Assembly: GCA_018398765.1 (NCBI GenBank)
Contig: JAHBMJ010000080.1
Location: 5,001-57,609 of the forward strand
DNA: 52,609 nt
From: Chromera velia
Lineage: Eukaryota; Sar; Chromeraceae
Direction of reading: 5' to 3'
Positions 11,384 to 24,000 of this stretch are shown piece by piece. A program made the translations under genes and the position numbers. The first letter of the stretch is position 1; every line of letters begins with the position of its first letter. The notes under the pieces were generated by a model. It was not told where the DNA came from, ran no database searches, and saw only the letters and a program-made list of their open reading frames with translations.

Positions 11384-12302
11384 CTTGACGGTCTTTTCTA
11401 GGAGAATGGAGCGATCACTACCGTCCTCACTTCTTTTTTACTCGCCCAGCGGAGACTTCTACAAAAGAGGCGAATTTCAATACGGAGCTAAACGATCATT
11501 ACGTGCTTCAAACCAGATTTTTCTTTCTGTCGCCTTCAAGACTGTGAAATTCGCTTCACGAGTCGGCGCTGGTCCTGAAATTACACATCACGCTACGAAA
11601 GGGCGTTGCGGTCCTGAATGTGTGATTCTGAGAGACTGTGAGCTCGAGGAGCAGGTTTCGGATCCACAAGCACTTGGTGATACTCGGTGCTATCCTGGTG
11701 CTCCTGCCTCCTGAACGTACTCCAATTCAGAATCCAATCCAGAAGCCCGAGATCGATTCTTGTGCGTGCATCATGCCGTCTCCCCGATTGAATCTTCCCC
11801 CGCGTTCTGCATGGCCCGGAAAGCGAAGCTGAGAGGGCACTTAACAAAAATTGCACCCCCCCAGACCACACGGATGGCTGCGTCCGACGTTTACAGGAAG
11901 AATCTGACGCACGCCAAGCTCGGCCCCGGAAAGACAATTCAGCTGAGGAGGCACTTTCCAAATTAAAAGCAGGGGGAACATGCAAGAATAAATTTCGCTT
12001 TCCGGGCCATTCGCACGGAGTGCGTCAGATGCAGTCCGGTCAGGGACCGCGTCCCGTGCGTGCATGGCCCGCGTGCGTGGGATCATGCATGGAATTGCAT
12101 GGATGATCATCGGATTGACTGGGATTGAGCAATGATTGAGCATCAGGTAACTTGAGTATCCTTTATCCGGTGGCCCGGGTCTAGTCCTGAGAGAGTTGAG
12201 TGGAGTGGAGGATTTCGTACTGATTCTACGTGGCGGAACCCTTACCTGCATGACCCCGGGTGTGGTATTAACAAACACGCGATCCAAGACAAGCTAGGAA
12301 GA
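11384..12302. promoter_or_regulatory. Shared 0.9-kb spacer between divergent genes
   Basis: The AT-hook gene leaves leftwards from 11383 and the LRR gene leaves rightwards from 12303, so both promoters should lie here. Pieces of a dispersed repeat (11815-11960 and 11988-12030) sit in the middle. A possible 5' UTR splice acceptor for the leftward gene (CTCTTTTGTAG on minus) lies near 11468. I recognise no TATA box or other core promoter element. Confidence 0.5.
11815..12030 (+). repeat. Dispersed repeat family, copy in the divergent spacer
   Basis: This contains GGCCCGGAAAGCGAAGCTGA with GAGGGCACTT behind it, then TCTGACGCAC, and at 11993-12030 TTTCCGGGCCATTCGCACGG followed by AGTGCGTCAGAT. 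The same words recur at 24611-24652, 41328-41650, 41800-41965, 42096-42132 and 44922-45090, in both orientations. No terminal repeats or target duplication could be fixed and no protein is encoded. Confidence 0.6.
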
Positions 12303-14291
12303 ATGCCAGGACTGAGCGCTCTGGAGCTTTCCAACCTGTCTCCCTGTGGGGATCTGAGCAAGGCAAGTCCGACTCGATGGAGTCGATATTCCCCCTCACA
12401 TTTTTTTATCCTTTGCTGAGTGCCCGAGAAGTCCGCTTAACAGCTGCGTGGCCTTCTTGATCGCAATTTGTTTTACCCTCCCTGCTCTCTGCATTCAATA
12501 AAAAAAGAGAAGAGACGCAGGAAGACAAAGAGCGGAATGCCCCCTCCCTTTCCAGCAATAATCCTTTTCAGGTCTTCTATTCAGTGTAGAAAAGCGGACA
12601 CGCTCTCTGCGTTGATCGAGGATGCAGCTGCTCATAATTCCGGTACATACCTCTTGCATGCGGCGCCTGCGGCCGTACGTAATTTTGTCCTTGTGTTGAC
12701 CCTCTTTTCCGTCTGGCTTCATGTTTTAAAAACCGGTGTGCATACATTGCTTTGCAGTTGACTGATCTGGACGTTTCAGGACGAGGCCTGGACAGTCTTG
12801 CTGAAATCTCGCAAGCAAAGCATCTGAAAAAGCTGGTTGCTGCTCGAAACTCTTTTGAGTCTTTGGAAGACTTCAAAATGAACCTGGAGCTCGTCTGGAT
12901 GGACCTCAGTCACAACGGCATCTCCCGAATTCAAAACATCGAGAACCTCACAAGGCTGGCCGTTCTCAATCTGAGTGGATGCAAGGTCGGATCGTTTGGA
13001 CGGAGAAGAGAATTTTGCTCCATATTTATTTATTGATAATCCCTATTTATTTATTCTATACATAATCTTCTTACTACAATCTGAGTGGATGCAAGGTCAG
13101 ATCGTTTGGACGGAGAAGACAGCGTTTCGGATGTCTTCTGCAGAATTTAAAAAAAAAAAAACCTAGGGTTTGGCATGAATCAATCAATCAATCAATCAAT
13201 CATTCAATGAAAATAAAGGGAAGATCGGAGGGAGAAATGAGAGCCTGCGGCGAAAAAGAAAAGATGCAGCATTGAGGTTCTTTCCAAGCTTTTTTCTCTT
13301 TTGAAAGAGAAAATGCACAGAATCAAGTACAAGACAAAGCGAATGTGTTCTGGTTCTCTTTGAGTGAGTCGGAAGACCCAGCAGGAGCGCACTCAACGCA
13401 GGTGGAGTGAAAGCTGGGGTGAGGGAATAAAACAAAATTGAGAAAGAGACCATACGGGCTCCATGCGTGGCAAGGCTCTTCAAAGAACGAGGAAGAACGA
13501 GCGCCTTCCCTGCATTTCCCTACCTGTCCGCTTGCTTGCATGCAGATCAAGACTCTTGAGGGCATAGGGGTGCTCGTCAGTCTGAAAAATCTCATCCTCA
13601 CCGACAACGAAATACGTGAGTCAAGGCTGTCTGTCTTTCACTCGGCCGATCATTCGGACAAAAATAAGGGCCTGTCGGTCTGTCTGTTTATTTGTTGGTT
13701 TTTCTTGTTTTGTTTTGTCTTCTTTTCTTCTCTTTCCTGTCTTGAGTGGAAGCAGCAGAGGATTAGCGTGTGAAACCAGTGATCACGTGAAAGCCTGTCG
13801 GGAGGTGGAGAGGCAGGGGGCGCTTAACTCTCACCTTTCGGGCCCCCTGCCCACGCTGTTTGATTGTTGGTGATGTTCTTTTGTCTTTGTTCTTTCTTTC
13901 TTTTTGCCTGTGGTGTTCATGAAGAAAAGGAGGGAGAAGAAGAAACGTATAGTCTGTCTGTCTGTCTGTAATCTTTCGTCTTTGTTCTTTTTTTGTTTCT
14001 GTCTGTTGTGTTCATGGAGAAAAGGAGGGAGAAGAAGAAACATAAAGTCTGTCTGTAATCTGTGCTCTTGCTAGATTTTTTTGAACCCTGGCATTCTCCC
14101 TTCGCTTCCCGTTCCTCATTTCTACGTCCTTTTTTTCTTTTCATCCGTGGATTCATTTCTCCTTCTTTTCTCTGCTCTTTCTTTTTCTCGTCAGTTCGCG
14201 TGCCGGCACTCGGGAAACTGCGGCTTTTGGAGAACCTGGGTCAGTCCTGCCTGCCTGCCTCCCTCCCTCTCACTGTTGCTGTCTCTCCATG

Positions 14292-14362
<71 letters not shown>

Positions 14363-17300
14363 ACCAGATGCACACATATGCCTCGGTTCTGCAAGTCCGT
14401 TAGTCCAGTCAGCAGTACGGAAGAGAAAGAAAGGGGGCCAATACGCAAGCAAAACGGAAAAATGGAAAGCGCGAAAGGGGAAGGGGAACAGAGAGGCGAG
14501 GAGGAAGAGAGACAAAGAGATGGGTAGACAAGAGACATACATGGAATCACGCAGGGACAGACAGGCAAGGAGGAAGACACACAGACAGGCGGGCAAAGGA
14601 CCAACCGACCAACGGACAAAAGTAGAAAGAGTAGCAGAAGGGAGAAGGCAAGCAGACAGACGAAAAGTCACACAGGCCGCCTATTGTCAAGCTCCCGGTT
14701 GCCAAGTCTCACCAGACGGCATTCGGTACAGGAATGGCGGTACATCAAGAAAGCGGGGTCCACCTGACGCGTCCTCTGCGGCATTTTCTTTGCGTCCGCC
14801 TGGGCGCTTTCTTTGCCACCGCACACTTCAAAGCAAAGAAGCAAGGAAAGAACAGAGGATCAGCAGTGAGAAACAGAAGAGGGGAAGCTAGGACTGCGTG
14901 GTCAAACAAAGTTTCACAGCCAAAACATTCGGCTCATGCGCTTGTCTCTCAGGCAACCAATACGCCAGGTGGGTAAGAGAAACCCTCAAATCAGCGCAGT
15001 ACGTGGCAAATGTTGCTTGCACACAGAGGCATCCGTGGTCTTGCCCATCGTTTATTTTTCGTTTCGGCAGCTGTGAAAATGCATTGCCAGGCTGGTCGGA
15101 TTCTTTCTGCGCCTGCCCGATTTGTTTTCGTCGACTTGGTCTGATCTGGTCGTCTTGTGATCTCTTTCTGAGTGGTCTGAAATCTCACATACTCCTGTTT
15201 GGCCCTCTTTTTTCTTCTATCGGTGTTTGCCCTTACTCCCATTCGCCTTTGTTTGTTTGATGCCTTGCAGTGCTTTCCAGGAATGTGATCGAGGAGGTGA
15301 TGCCGTTCAAGAAACCGATGGAACACCTTCGAAAAATCTCTCTGAGTCACAACAGACTCAAGGTCTGTCTGTCTGTCTGTCTGTCTGACTGTCTTTTGGA
15401 AGCTTTAAAATCTAAGAAAAGGAAAAAGGAAAGCAAAAGCCTGTCTGTCTGGCCGGCTAGCTTTCTGGCTGTGCAAGTCGGTCCTGGAAAAGTGAGAGAG
15501 TAGAGTAAAAACGTAGTGAAAATCTCTCTCTGTCCCTCCCTTTCCCTCTCCCTCTTTCTCTCCCTCCCTCCCCCACCCTCTCTCTTTCTTTCTTTTTGTG
15601 CGTGTGTGTGTACATATGTGTGTGTATATGTGTGCAGAGCTTTCCCTTTTCGGAGACTCTGTTCAGTGTGCAAGAGCTCCGCCTGAACACAAACTTGATC
15701 TCATCTGTCAGTCAGTCGGCCAGCCACCTTTTCTTACTCTTTCTTTTCTTCTTTCCTTCAATCGTTGTTTCTTTTTTTGTTCATTCGTTTAGTCTTTCTG
15801 TCTGTCCGTCGATATAGTTCGCCCGTACGTGCTTCTCCCTGTCCGTCTCCATTTTTTCCTTCCTTCGCTTTCTCTTTTGCTTGATTTCACGTCTAGATGC
15901 CACGCCTGAAGGCTGTGTCTGTGTTCTTTCTCTCTCGGCTAGCGAGAGGGAAACAAGAGCAAAGAGAGGATAACAGAGGCTGTGCGAAGCAGCATGGATC
16001 GGTTCGGACGAAATGGAGAGAAAAGGAGATCACGAATCAGCTTGTCCCGCCGATTTCAGGTAGCCGAAGGCCGATGCAAGCAGTGACTTTGAGATGTCCC
16101 CGACATAGAGATAGTGAGGTTTCTTTCCCTCCCACCAATTGCTGATTGTTCTGTTCCTCTACAGGTCCCTGTAGAAATCGGGATGCTGGGAAAGTTGAAA
16201 ATCCTGGATCTTGGACACAACGGGTTGAAAGATGCAAAGTGAGTCCCTCAGCCAGTCGACGGTTCGAAAAATCTTCTCTACCCCCTTACTTTCTCTTTGC
16301 CTCCTTGTCTATCTTCTTGCCTTTTCTTCATGTCCCTTTCCCCCCTCAAGTACTTCTCTTTCGGCTGCCTTGTTGAACTGAACTGGAGAGACAACCATTC
16401 ATGCATGCAGTGACAGATCCCCCCCCCCTTTTTTTTTTGTCTTCAAGTCTTCTTTTTGTCTGATGCTGTCGTTCGATGGTTCCCCCCCCTTCTTTCGCAT
16501 GAGATTAAATGTGGAAAGAAACGGAAAGTGGGGAAGGATCGTAAGAACGAACGAGGACTGGACAAGAGCCTGAACTCCATCAATCAATCAATCAATCAAT
16601 TCCATCTTTTTTTATCATCGACAAAGATGGTACTACTCCAAAAATAGTTTAAAAAACTAATGCAGATAATCAACCCATCTTGATTCTTGTGATATGTTAG
16701 TCAATCTATCTATCTATCAATTAATCGATTTGCAGAAGTGTTCAACAGCTGGACCAGTTGCGAAAACTCGAGCAGGTGAATCTCCTTGGGAACGCCGTGT
16801 TGGACAACGAGAAGGGACAGGTGGGTGGGCAAAGAAAGAGAATTAATTTGAAAATCTAGAGGCACTGACTGGCAAAGTGAGTTGGGGAAGCAGTAGGCAT
16901 GCAGGCACACAGAGACAGACAGATAGATAGACACACAGACACACAGGAGTGAGGCGGCCGTTGTAGTTGGTCCAAAACGGAAGGAAGAGAAAACGATCCG
17001 GAGACCTGCCAAGGAATTGTTTCTACCGTAGAATGGAATCAGACCATCAATATTCTTTCCCTTTCCTTTCCCGATCCCCCTCCCCGGATGGACCTGCCTG
17101 CCTGCCTGCCTGCCTGCAGGATTCGGTTCGTCGTCTCGCTCTGAGTCTTCCCAATCTGAAACGTCTCAACTCCCAGAGGTAGGCCCGTCGGCTGTCTCTC
17201 TCTCATTTTGTCTCATCTCACCTCATCGAGTGTCGAGTCGGGTGGACTGGGCTGACTCCTCTCGGAGCTGTCCTTTCCTCCTTCCCTTGGATGCCTTTTC

Positions 17301-17516
17301 ACTATCATGCCCCCTCACCAAAGCGCACAACAGCTGACGACAAACACCGCGAAGAAAAGAAACAATATTGCGATTCTGCATTCTTTTCTGCCTATTCCTC
17401 TCTTGCCGTCCTCTTGCAAGGACGTTGACCCACTCCGCTCATCTCATTCGCGTGGACCTCCTCTCCTCTCCTCTCCCTTTCCCTTTTTTCCCCAGCTTCT
17501 TCGAAGTGCGCACGCA

Positions 17517-17554
<38 letters not shown>

Positions 17555-18772
17555 GCATCGATCAATCAGGCAGAAAGAGAAAGAAAGCATGGTTAGATCA
17601 GATCATATCAGACGAGATCAGATCAGAAGATTTTGTTGTTGGTCTGTGCTCTCTCTCTCTCTCTCTCTCTCTCTTGGTTCCATGTGTGGATGCGTGGGTG
17701 CAGATTTGACCCCAACGGACCCCTCCGCACACACGTGGAGAGGCCAGCGTCGCACCAGGAGACGGGAAGAGCCCGTGCAGATGGAGGCGGGGACAGCAAA
17801 CAGGCAACCCGGACGGGCGTAAGCGGGGTGTCTGGCTCGACGGACAGGGTGGACCCGAGGGAGGAAGGTAACCCAAGGGGAAGGAGGGTAGGGAAGGGGC
17901 GGGAAGAAACGTCGGTGTCTGGATCCCCGGGTGGGCTTAGAAAGGCGAAGAAAAGAAAGAGAGAGCACGAGGAGCAGGAACAGAACGGTTTCGAGAGCGC
18001 GTTCGAAGAGGAGGGGGAAGAGGATGAAGAAGGACCCCTGGAAGTATCATCAAAGAAAAAAGTGAGGCGCAACGTCATGCAGAAAAAGCGTAAAGGTGGA
18101 GGCAGTGCTGGAGGAAATGAGGATTCAGAGGAAGAGGAGGGAGTGGGAGGGTCAACAACAGAAAGAGAGAGAACAACAGCGGTTACGCGTCAGCAGATAT
18201 TTTTCAAAGATGATGATGACGAAGAGGATGAGGAAGAAGGGCCTTCTCCAAAATCAGAGAAGGCCCTCGGGAGGGGAGGGGCACCTAGGTCTTCTTCTCC
18301 CCCCCCCCGGGGTGAGGGGGCTGCGCGTCCTACTGGACCCATCGATTGGTCCGAGAAAAGAAGGGACGGAAAAGGAAGGGAGGGGCCGGTGCAGAAGAGG
18401 CAGAAGGGTTTGCAGGGGAATTCCGGAAAGAAAGGGGTGGAGGGAAATCCTGACAGACGCGTTCCGGAGAACCAAAATGGATCTGTCAAACTGTCTGGAA
18501 AGGCACAGCAGCAGAAGAAGCACGGCGGTCAGAGGAGGCAGAGCGGAGAGAAAAGTCCGCATAACGGCGGCATAGGAGGACGGAGGGATTCAAACCAAAA
18601 GAGCTCAAGTGAGGGCAGGAGACAAGAGGGAGTACAGACACAGAAAGGGAAGAAGAGGAAACCGGATCTCGTTTCTTCTCCCGTCCAAGAGGCTCTGCCT
18701 GACGCCTCATTTTTGTTATCTCTGAAAGATTTCAGCTCACGAAGAAATGAATTTGGCAGTGGGTGGGACTAA
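12303..18772 (+). CDS. Leucine-rich-repeat protein with charged nuclear-type tail, 10 or 11 exons
   Basis: Exons: 12303-12362, 12758-12985, 13546-13615, 14195-14239, 15271-15362, 15638-15706, (15897-15914 uncertain), 16165-16238, 16736-16820, 17120-17178, 17704-18772 (stop TAA). Phases agree at every junction, giving about 616 residues (622 with the 18-nt exon). Residues about 1-250 carry eight or so LRR units of the SDS22/ANP32 kind (LVWMDLSHNGISRIQNIENL; KILDLGHNGLKDA), closed by an LRR-cap-like segment (LPNLKRLNSQRFD). SDS22-type LRRs form a curved protein-binding surface. The last 350 residues are low-complexity, rich in Lys, Arg, Glu and Gly, with acidic runs and basic clusters such as KAKKRKR near residue 342 that look like nuclear localisation signals. 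Overall shape is ANP32-like (LRR plus acidic tail), but the tail is longer and more basic. Partner and function cannot be read from the sequence. Confidence 0.85.
12363..12757 (+). other. Intron 1 of the LRR gene, GC-AG type
   Basis: The exon ends CTGAGCAAG and the intron begins GCAAGT, the standard form of a GC 5' splice site (G at -1, GCAAGT); it ends TTTGCAG. Joining gives a continuous LRR frame (DLSK then LTDLDVSGRGLDSL). No GT donor nearby gives this frame. Confidence 0.7.
12971..13120 (+). repeat. Duplicated exon 2 end and donor site inside intron 2
   Basis: The 3' end of exon 2 with its donor (CTGAGTGGATGCAAG then GTCGGATCG) is repeated 110 bases downstream at 13081-13120, with GTCAGATCG as donor. 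The second donor is closer to consensus, but using it would translate into a stop (TGA) within the intervening sequence. Confidence 0.85.
15363..15392 (+). repeat. (GTCT)n tract starting at the intron 5 donor
   Basis: The 5' splice site after CTCAAG is GTCTGTCTGTCT, repeated about six times. The splice site is itself the first unit of the microsatellite. Confidence 0.85.
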
Positions 18773-19626
18773 GTTGCAACAAGCACGCACCTACTAGTAC
18801 AGGGAAAGCCAGAATCCGTTGGAGTCGTTGGATCCCATAGTCTGAAATCACATAATTTATTTGTAAAATGTAATGTTCGTCGTAGTGTTATCAAAATTCA
18901 AAACGTATGTGATTTTCAATTAGAAATTTGGATTTCCAATTGAAAATCCAATTTTTCAATTATATTTTTAAAGGTGAAATATTTAAATTACACTTCGACC
19001 TTAAGAGTTACTAAAGGACTTTTGCCAAAAAGTTGGGTTACTAGAATTACGTAACTTTTTACTGGTTACCGACAGAAGGAAGAGATGAAAGACGTATAGG
19101 CCAGACGCTAGGAACAAACTTTAAGTCAATGCCCCCGTTACCGACGGCTTTTTTTAGCCTGTTAGATGGGTCAAGTTACCGTAATTTAACTCTTTTCTAA
19201 ACCACGTCCAAAGACCTAGCCAAAGATTTTTTAGTACTTTTCGGCGCTATTTGTGCGAGTCCCTGCATGGTGAATAACCGTCATACTTCCTGTTTTTCTG
19301 TCTCTTTCTCTGCTGGTGAAAGTCTATATACCGAGTTTAAGCCTATAGTATCCCCGTTAGATCCGTTTGTCTCCCCGCCCTGCCCTCTCTTTCAATGTCT
19401 GTCTCTATCTATCTCAGAGGGCCGAGGAGCTTCCCATCTCTTAAAGTTTGCAGCTTTACGGGGGGGGGGACGGTTTGCTCCCTTCCAAACGATGGCTGTC
19501 TGTCTGTGTGTTGTCTGTCTCTCCGTTTGACTGTCTCTGTCTATCTCAGACTGTCTGCATGTATGTCTGTTTGTCTGTTTGTCTGTCTGCCTGACTGTCT
19601 GTCTGTCTGACCAACTAACGGTGAAA

Positions 19627-19662
<36 letters not shown>

Positions 19663-19673
19663 AGGAAAGAAAG

Positions 19674-19704
<31 letters not shown>

Positions 19705-20960
19705 AAAAAAAAAAAAAAAACGAAAGAAAGAAAAAAAGAGAGAAAAAAAGAAAGAAAAAAAGAAAGAATTTCAAAGAAAGGAAGACTCTGTCCGTCTATG
19801 ACAGTTAAACGTCACAGTTGGTCTTAATTTTTGACTAAATTTTTTTATAGTGATGGCTCAGTCAAGGCCTAATAAATCTATATTTAAAGCTCCGAAAAAG
19901 CATGATGATTCATGGAATAGCTTTAAAAAAGACTCTGAAATGACGGTATTAATCTATTATTTTGAATTAAATTCGACTGATATAGTTTTAAATCATTTTG
20001 CCGCATGTTTGAAGCGGAGAAACATTTTAAAACGGTGTCACTCTAGTAAAAAAAACTGTGTACACAGTAGTTTCACTATAATAGCATAACCTTTCTTCTA
20101 TACTTTAGTAACTTTAGGGCAACTGTGGGCAACTGTTGAAGTTACTAAAGTACAGTAACTTTAGGGGGTCGTGGACTCTAAAGTTACTGCGCTATTTGAG
20201 TAACTCTTAAAGTCCAAGTGTAATTCAAATAAATTAAGCTAATTTGTGTAGAAGTTTGAAATCCTCAAGTTTTAAAATGTTTATGGACAAAAATATAACT
20301 TTCTACACTCGGACCTAGACTGACACTATTAAAGTTTTAAATTTAACATAGAAAACACTAGGCTCCGCACTTTAAAAAGACATTAAAAAAATATCGGGCT
20401 CAATCTGATCGATCCTGACAAACAACTGTTATTTGAGTGTTGTAAAGATGTTACCCACATGTTGCAAAGCTAGTTGCAAGGAGTATTAAAGAGTATTACA
20501 TAAAGAATAACACTTATTCAGGTGTTATTGAGAGATTGCTGGGGTTAGCTAGGGTGTTGTTTAGATGTTGCTTAAAAAACAACAGTTGTTGTGCCAAATT
20601 ACTACCGATATGTAAAAAAATAAAAAAAAAATATCTGCACCGTTTATATTTTTTTTTCTTTTTTTTTTTAGAGTGTAGAGCCTATAGAGAAAACAATGTT
20701 TCCAAATTATTACAAATTGAGAATTTGAGATTCCTAATTCCTAATTGGGCATTCCAATTGATTGATTGATTGATTGATTGGTTCGCACTCGCCGCTAGGC
20801 CTTCCTGTACCTTCCTGCTATATGTACTGCTATGCCAAGGTATTGCCACCGCTAAAATACAAGGCTTAGGATATTATTTTAGACCTTTGACAGACCTTTA
20901 AACAGTTTTGCCAGACTTTTCCCAAACTAAGTCTTCGGGTCTGCATTGCTTGCACAAAGA
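18773..20960. mobile_element. Inverted-repeat element and AT-rich spacer
   Basis: About 18986-19015 (ATTACACTTCGACCTTAAGA followed by GTTACT) is matched in inverted orientation by about 20198-20225 (AGTAACTCTTAAAGTCCAAG followed by TGTAAT). This suggests an element of about 1.24 kb, but no target duplication is clear. The interior holds CT/TCTG-rich sequence, a (GAAA)n tract at about 19620-19770 and repeated AGTAACTTTAG words. The flanks (18773-18985, 20226-20960) are AT-rich; a (TTGA)n run lies at 20755-20780. No credible gene is present. Confidence 0.45.
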
Positions 20961-21059
20961 AACAGCATATCACAAAAGCCCTATAGCAAAAGCTAGGAGA
21001 GTGCGAGTCACGATGTTTTGTAAGAAAGCTGTAGGTCTTTCAACTTATTTCAACTTATT

Positions 21060-24000
21060 TACAATGAGGATGCAGTGACAGAGTTTACGATGTGGCCCCT
21101 CTGTGTGGTGAGGGATCGAGAGGAAAATTCCAACCGCCGATTGCTGTTTGCTGTAGAGATGCATATCATTGACTGTCTTCGACCTCCTCTAAATATGAAG
21201 GGGGTGAGGGAAGGGAAGGGAAATGGAAGGGGTTTTTCCAAACCATCACTTTCTGTTAGTAATAATACTTTTTTTCAATATCTGTTTGAATGTTTAGAAA
21301 GAGAAGAACAGGTGGAGACAAGAGAGGCATTTTTCCATGTGTGTGATACATTAAATGCGAGGAAAGGCAGGACAGAGATTGGGGGGTACTTCTATCGAAT
21401 TTGGTATCATGCAGCCCTGGCAAGAAGACCGAAGACGGGATCATAACTGAAAAGACTTGAGCTGACAAAAAAAGATCTGACTTCCATCGTCTCGCATTTT
21501 TTTACGTCAGCATCAAAGACATTCTTTAGAGGGATTTTTTGGGGAAATGTGGGACGGCTCTGCCGAGAGAAAGGATGGGCACTCTCAGAAATTCAGCAAC
21601 AAGCAGGGGGAGTAGAGTTTTATGTGCTTTTGTGTGCATTTCAGAGTGTGAAACAGGTAATACAGAAAGGCGTGAAAGAGATGGTGAGTGAGGCAGAAGG
21701 AAAGGAAAGAAAGTTGCTTATCTGACTCAGACCCACACGAGCAGCCACATTGAAGAGCATGTTGACAAACAAGAAGAAGTGGGTGGAGAGAGAAGACATC
21801 TTGCAGCTAGAGAAGCTCCCATACAAGTGTGCGTATCTGCATACAAAGTATGGATTAAACTTGAATGAGGGGCACGTTGTAGACTTATGGTCAAGGGCTG
21901 AGAGAGTGTAGAAGATGTGTAAGACAGAAGTAAATTGGAATACAAATTCTCTATTCAGACCTTCAGCCGCATGGGTAGCCCGGGAGGTAGTCAGTGCAGT
22001 GAAGTTAGTTACAAACAGACACAGGAAGTTCAACTTGAAAGATGATAAAAAAATGGACAGCAAGATGGGAAAAGAAACTTGAGGAACGATCGACTGTAAA
22101 AGGATGCTTTATTCTCTGATGATGTATTTGTGGATCCTCCGTCAGGAAAACTCATTACAGAGTTGAGGAGATCATGCGTGATCTCACAGATGGACAGAAG
22201 TGCAGGCGATCTCTCTTTTTTCTGCCCTCGAGTGTATGGTCAAGCAGTGCGTCAGCTCTTTATCGATCTGCCCGATTATGTATGTCTATCCAAAAAAGAG
22301 GTGCATGAAGTGATGCGTCGCCTTTTTAATCCTTCTTACCCAAAATTTATTTATGCGCTGTAAGGAGAAAAGAAAGGATGGGGAGAAGAGAGAAACAGGA
22401 AAGAGAAAAAAGAAAGAGATGTACAGGGAACTGGAGAAAGGAAAAGCAAGGGATGGCAGAATGAACGGAAAACAAAGAGACATGTGTTTGGACTGGGAAT
22501 TGTGTGGCTGAAATGGAAAACGTTTACGAATGGACAACCCGCTTCGCTGGCAAAGTGTATTCAAAGGTGTGCAAGATGTTGAATGCGCTCCTTCTGCCCA
22601 AAGGCTTAAGTCCTCATGTGACGCTCTTTTCCCCATTTGAATTCATGAAAGCAGTTGTAAAATTCAACTCGTGCACGTCTGTTTTGCCGTACGTATCCGT
22701 TCGTTCTCATCGCGCTGCCTTTTTTCCTGATATGCCAGAGTCTTCAAAAGTCATATTCACAGTGGAAGACACCAAAAATTTTTATCCCTCTGTCCTTCGT
22801 GCACTTATCACTCACCTTGATTCAGCATGCAGCGAGTTACGTTCAGAGAGAAGAGGGAGGTTTCTGGTTATGCCAAAAGACTTAGTAGGAGACAAAGTGG
22901 CGGCTCAGAGATCTTTCCGGCTTCACACTGTAAGCAGGGATGGAAGAAGATAGACTCCGGCGGGACACCGGAAAGTACAGGCCTATATGTCTACGCATGG
23001 AAACTTTTTGAATGCTGATGCATTTTCATTTGATGATGTATTGCGTGTGGTACAGCAAGACTTTGATACATGTGTGGTGAGGGTGGGTGGGGCATTCATG
23101 TAGCAGAGAGAAGGATTTGCGCAGGGGTCACCTCTTTCTCTAGCGCTTGCAAACCTGACAGCAGGGCTAAAAGAAAGAGAGTGGGCGATCAAGCAAGACA
23201 GGGTGGAAATGAATGACAGTGCCTGTCTCATTCACAGATGGATGGACGATCGCATTATTATGAGACGACTGGCATGCAAGTAGAAGAGAGACCCACTGTG
23301 TGTTGTATTGCAAAAGAAGGACTTTTATGTAAAGGAATGCGTATTAGAAAAGCAAAGGACCGAAAACTTTTTGCAGTTTAAACTGAAAGTATGTGGTTAT
23401 GGCCTGCGGCTGTGGTTACTAACAAAGGATCCAAACGGAATCAGAGGGAAACAAAACAACGGAAGTGAGGAAAGCGCTCACCTAAATGTTCCTCGTTTCG
23501 CTCATGCTTCGCAGGGTTGCTTTTTCATCTGGTAACAACCCCCCTCTACCGGTAATTACCAGATTACCGGTAATGGACTCCGTTTACCTAAGTTTTACCA
23601 GAAAAAAATGAGGAGAAAATGAAACTTCAAAAAAAAAAATTTTGTCCGCGACGCAACTCCTATTCTTTAGTTTTAAAGACTTCTTTCAACGTTTTTGGCA
23701 CTTTTAGGAATCGAATTAAGATTCTTTTAAAAATATGTTGTTTGTCTGCGCTTGTCTGCCTGGTTCGGAGGTCTATGAACCGGAAGCGGTAGTCGTTGCG
23801 GAGGTAAAAAGGCAGCTAGCAGGTGGCCTGGCCTTAAGACATGAAAGCCTCTTTTGAGAGGATGTGTTCACCTTTGAGGTTGTCAGATTTGTTGCATCAC
23901 ACTTGCATGGTGCCTATATAAATATAGTAAGGCGGCCCACAAGAGTGTTGGTGGAGGCGAGTTATACCAATTGTGTACCGTTTTTGGTTGTTAACACAAT

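Noticed and set aside
13081-13166. Alternative exon 2 ending at the duplicated donor
   Set aside because: Reading through from 12985 meets an in-frame TGA before the second donor.
17633-17703. First 23 codons of the open frame ahead of the last LRR-gene exon
   Set aside because: It is CT-repeat intron sequence ending in the acceptor GGTGCAG at 17703; splicing joins the upstream exon in phase.
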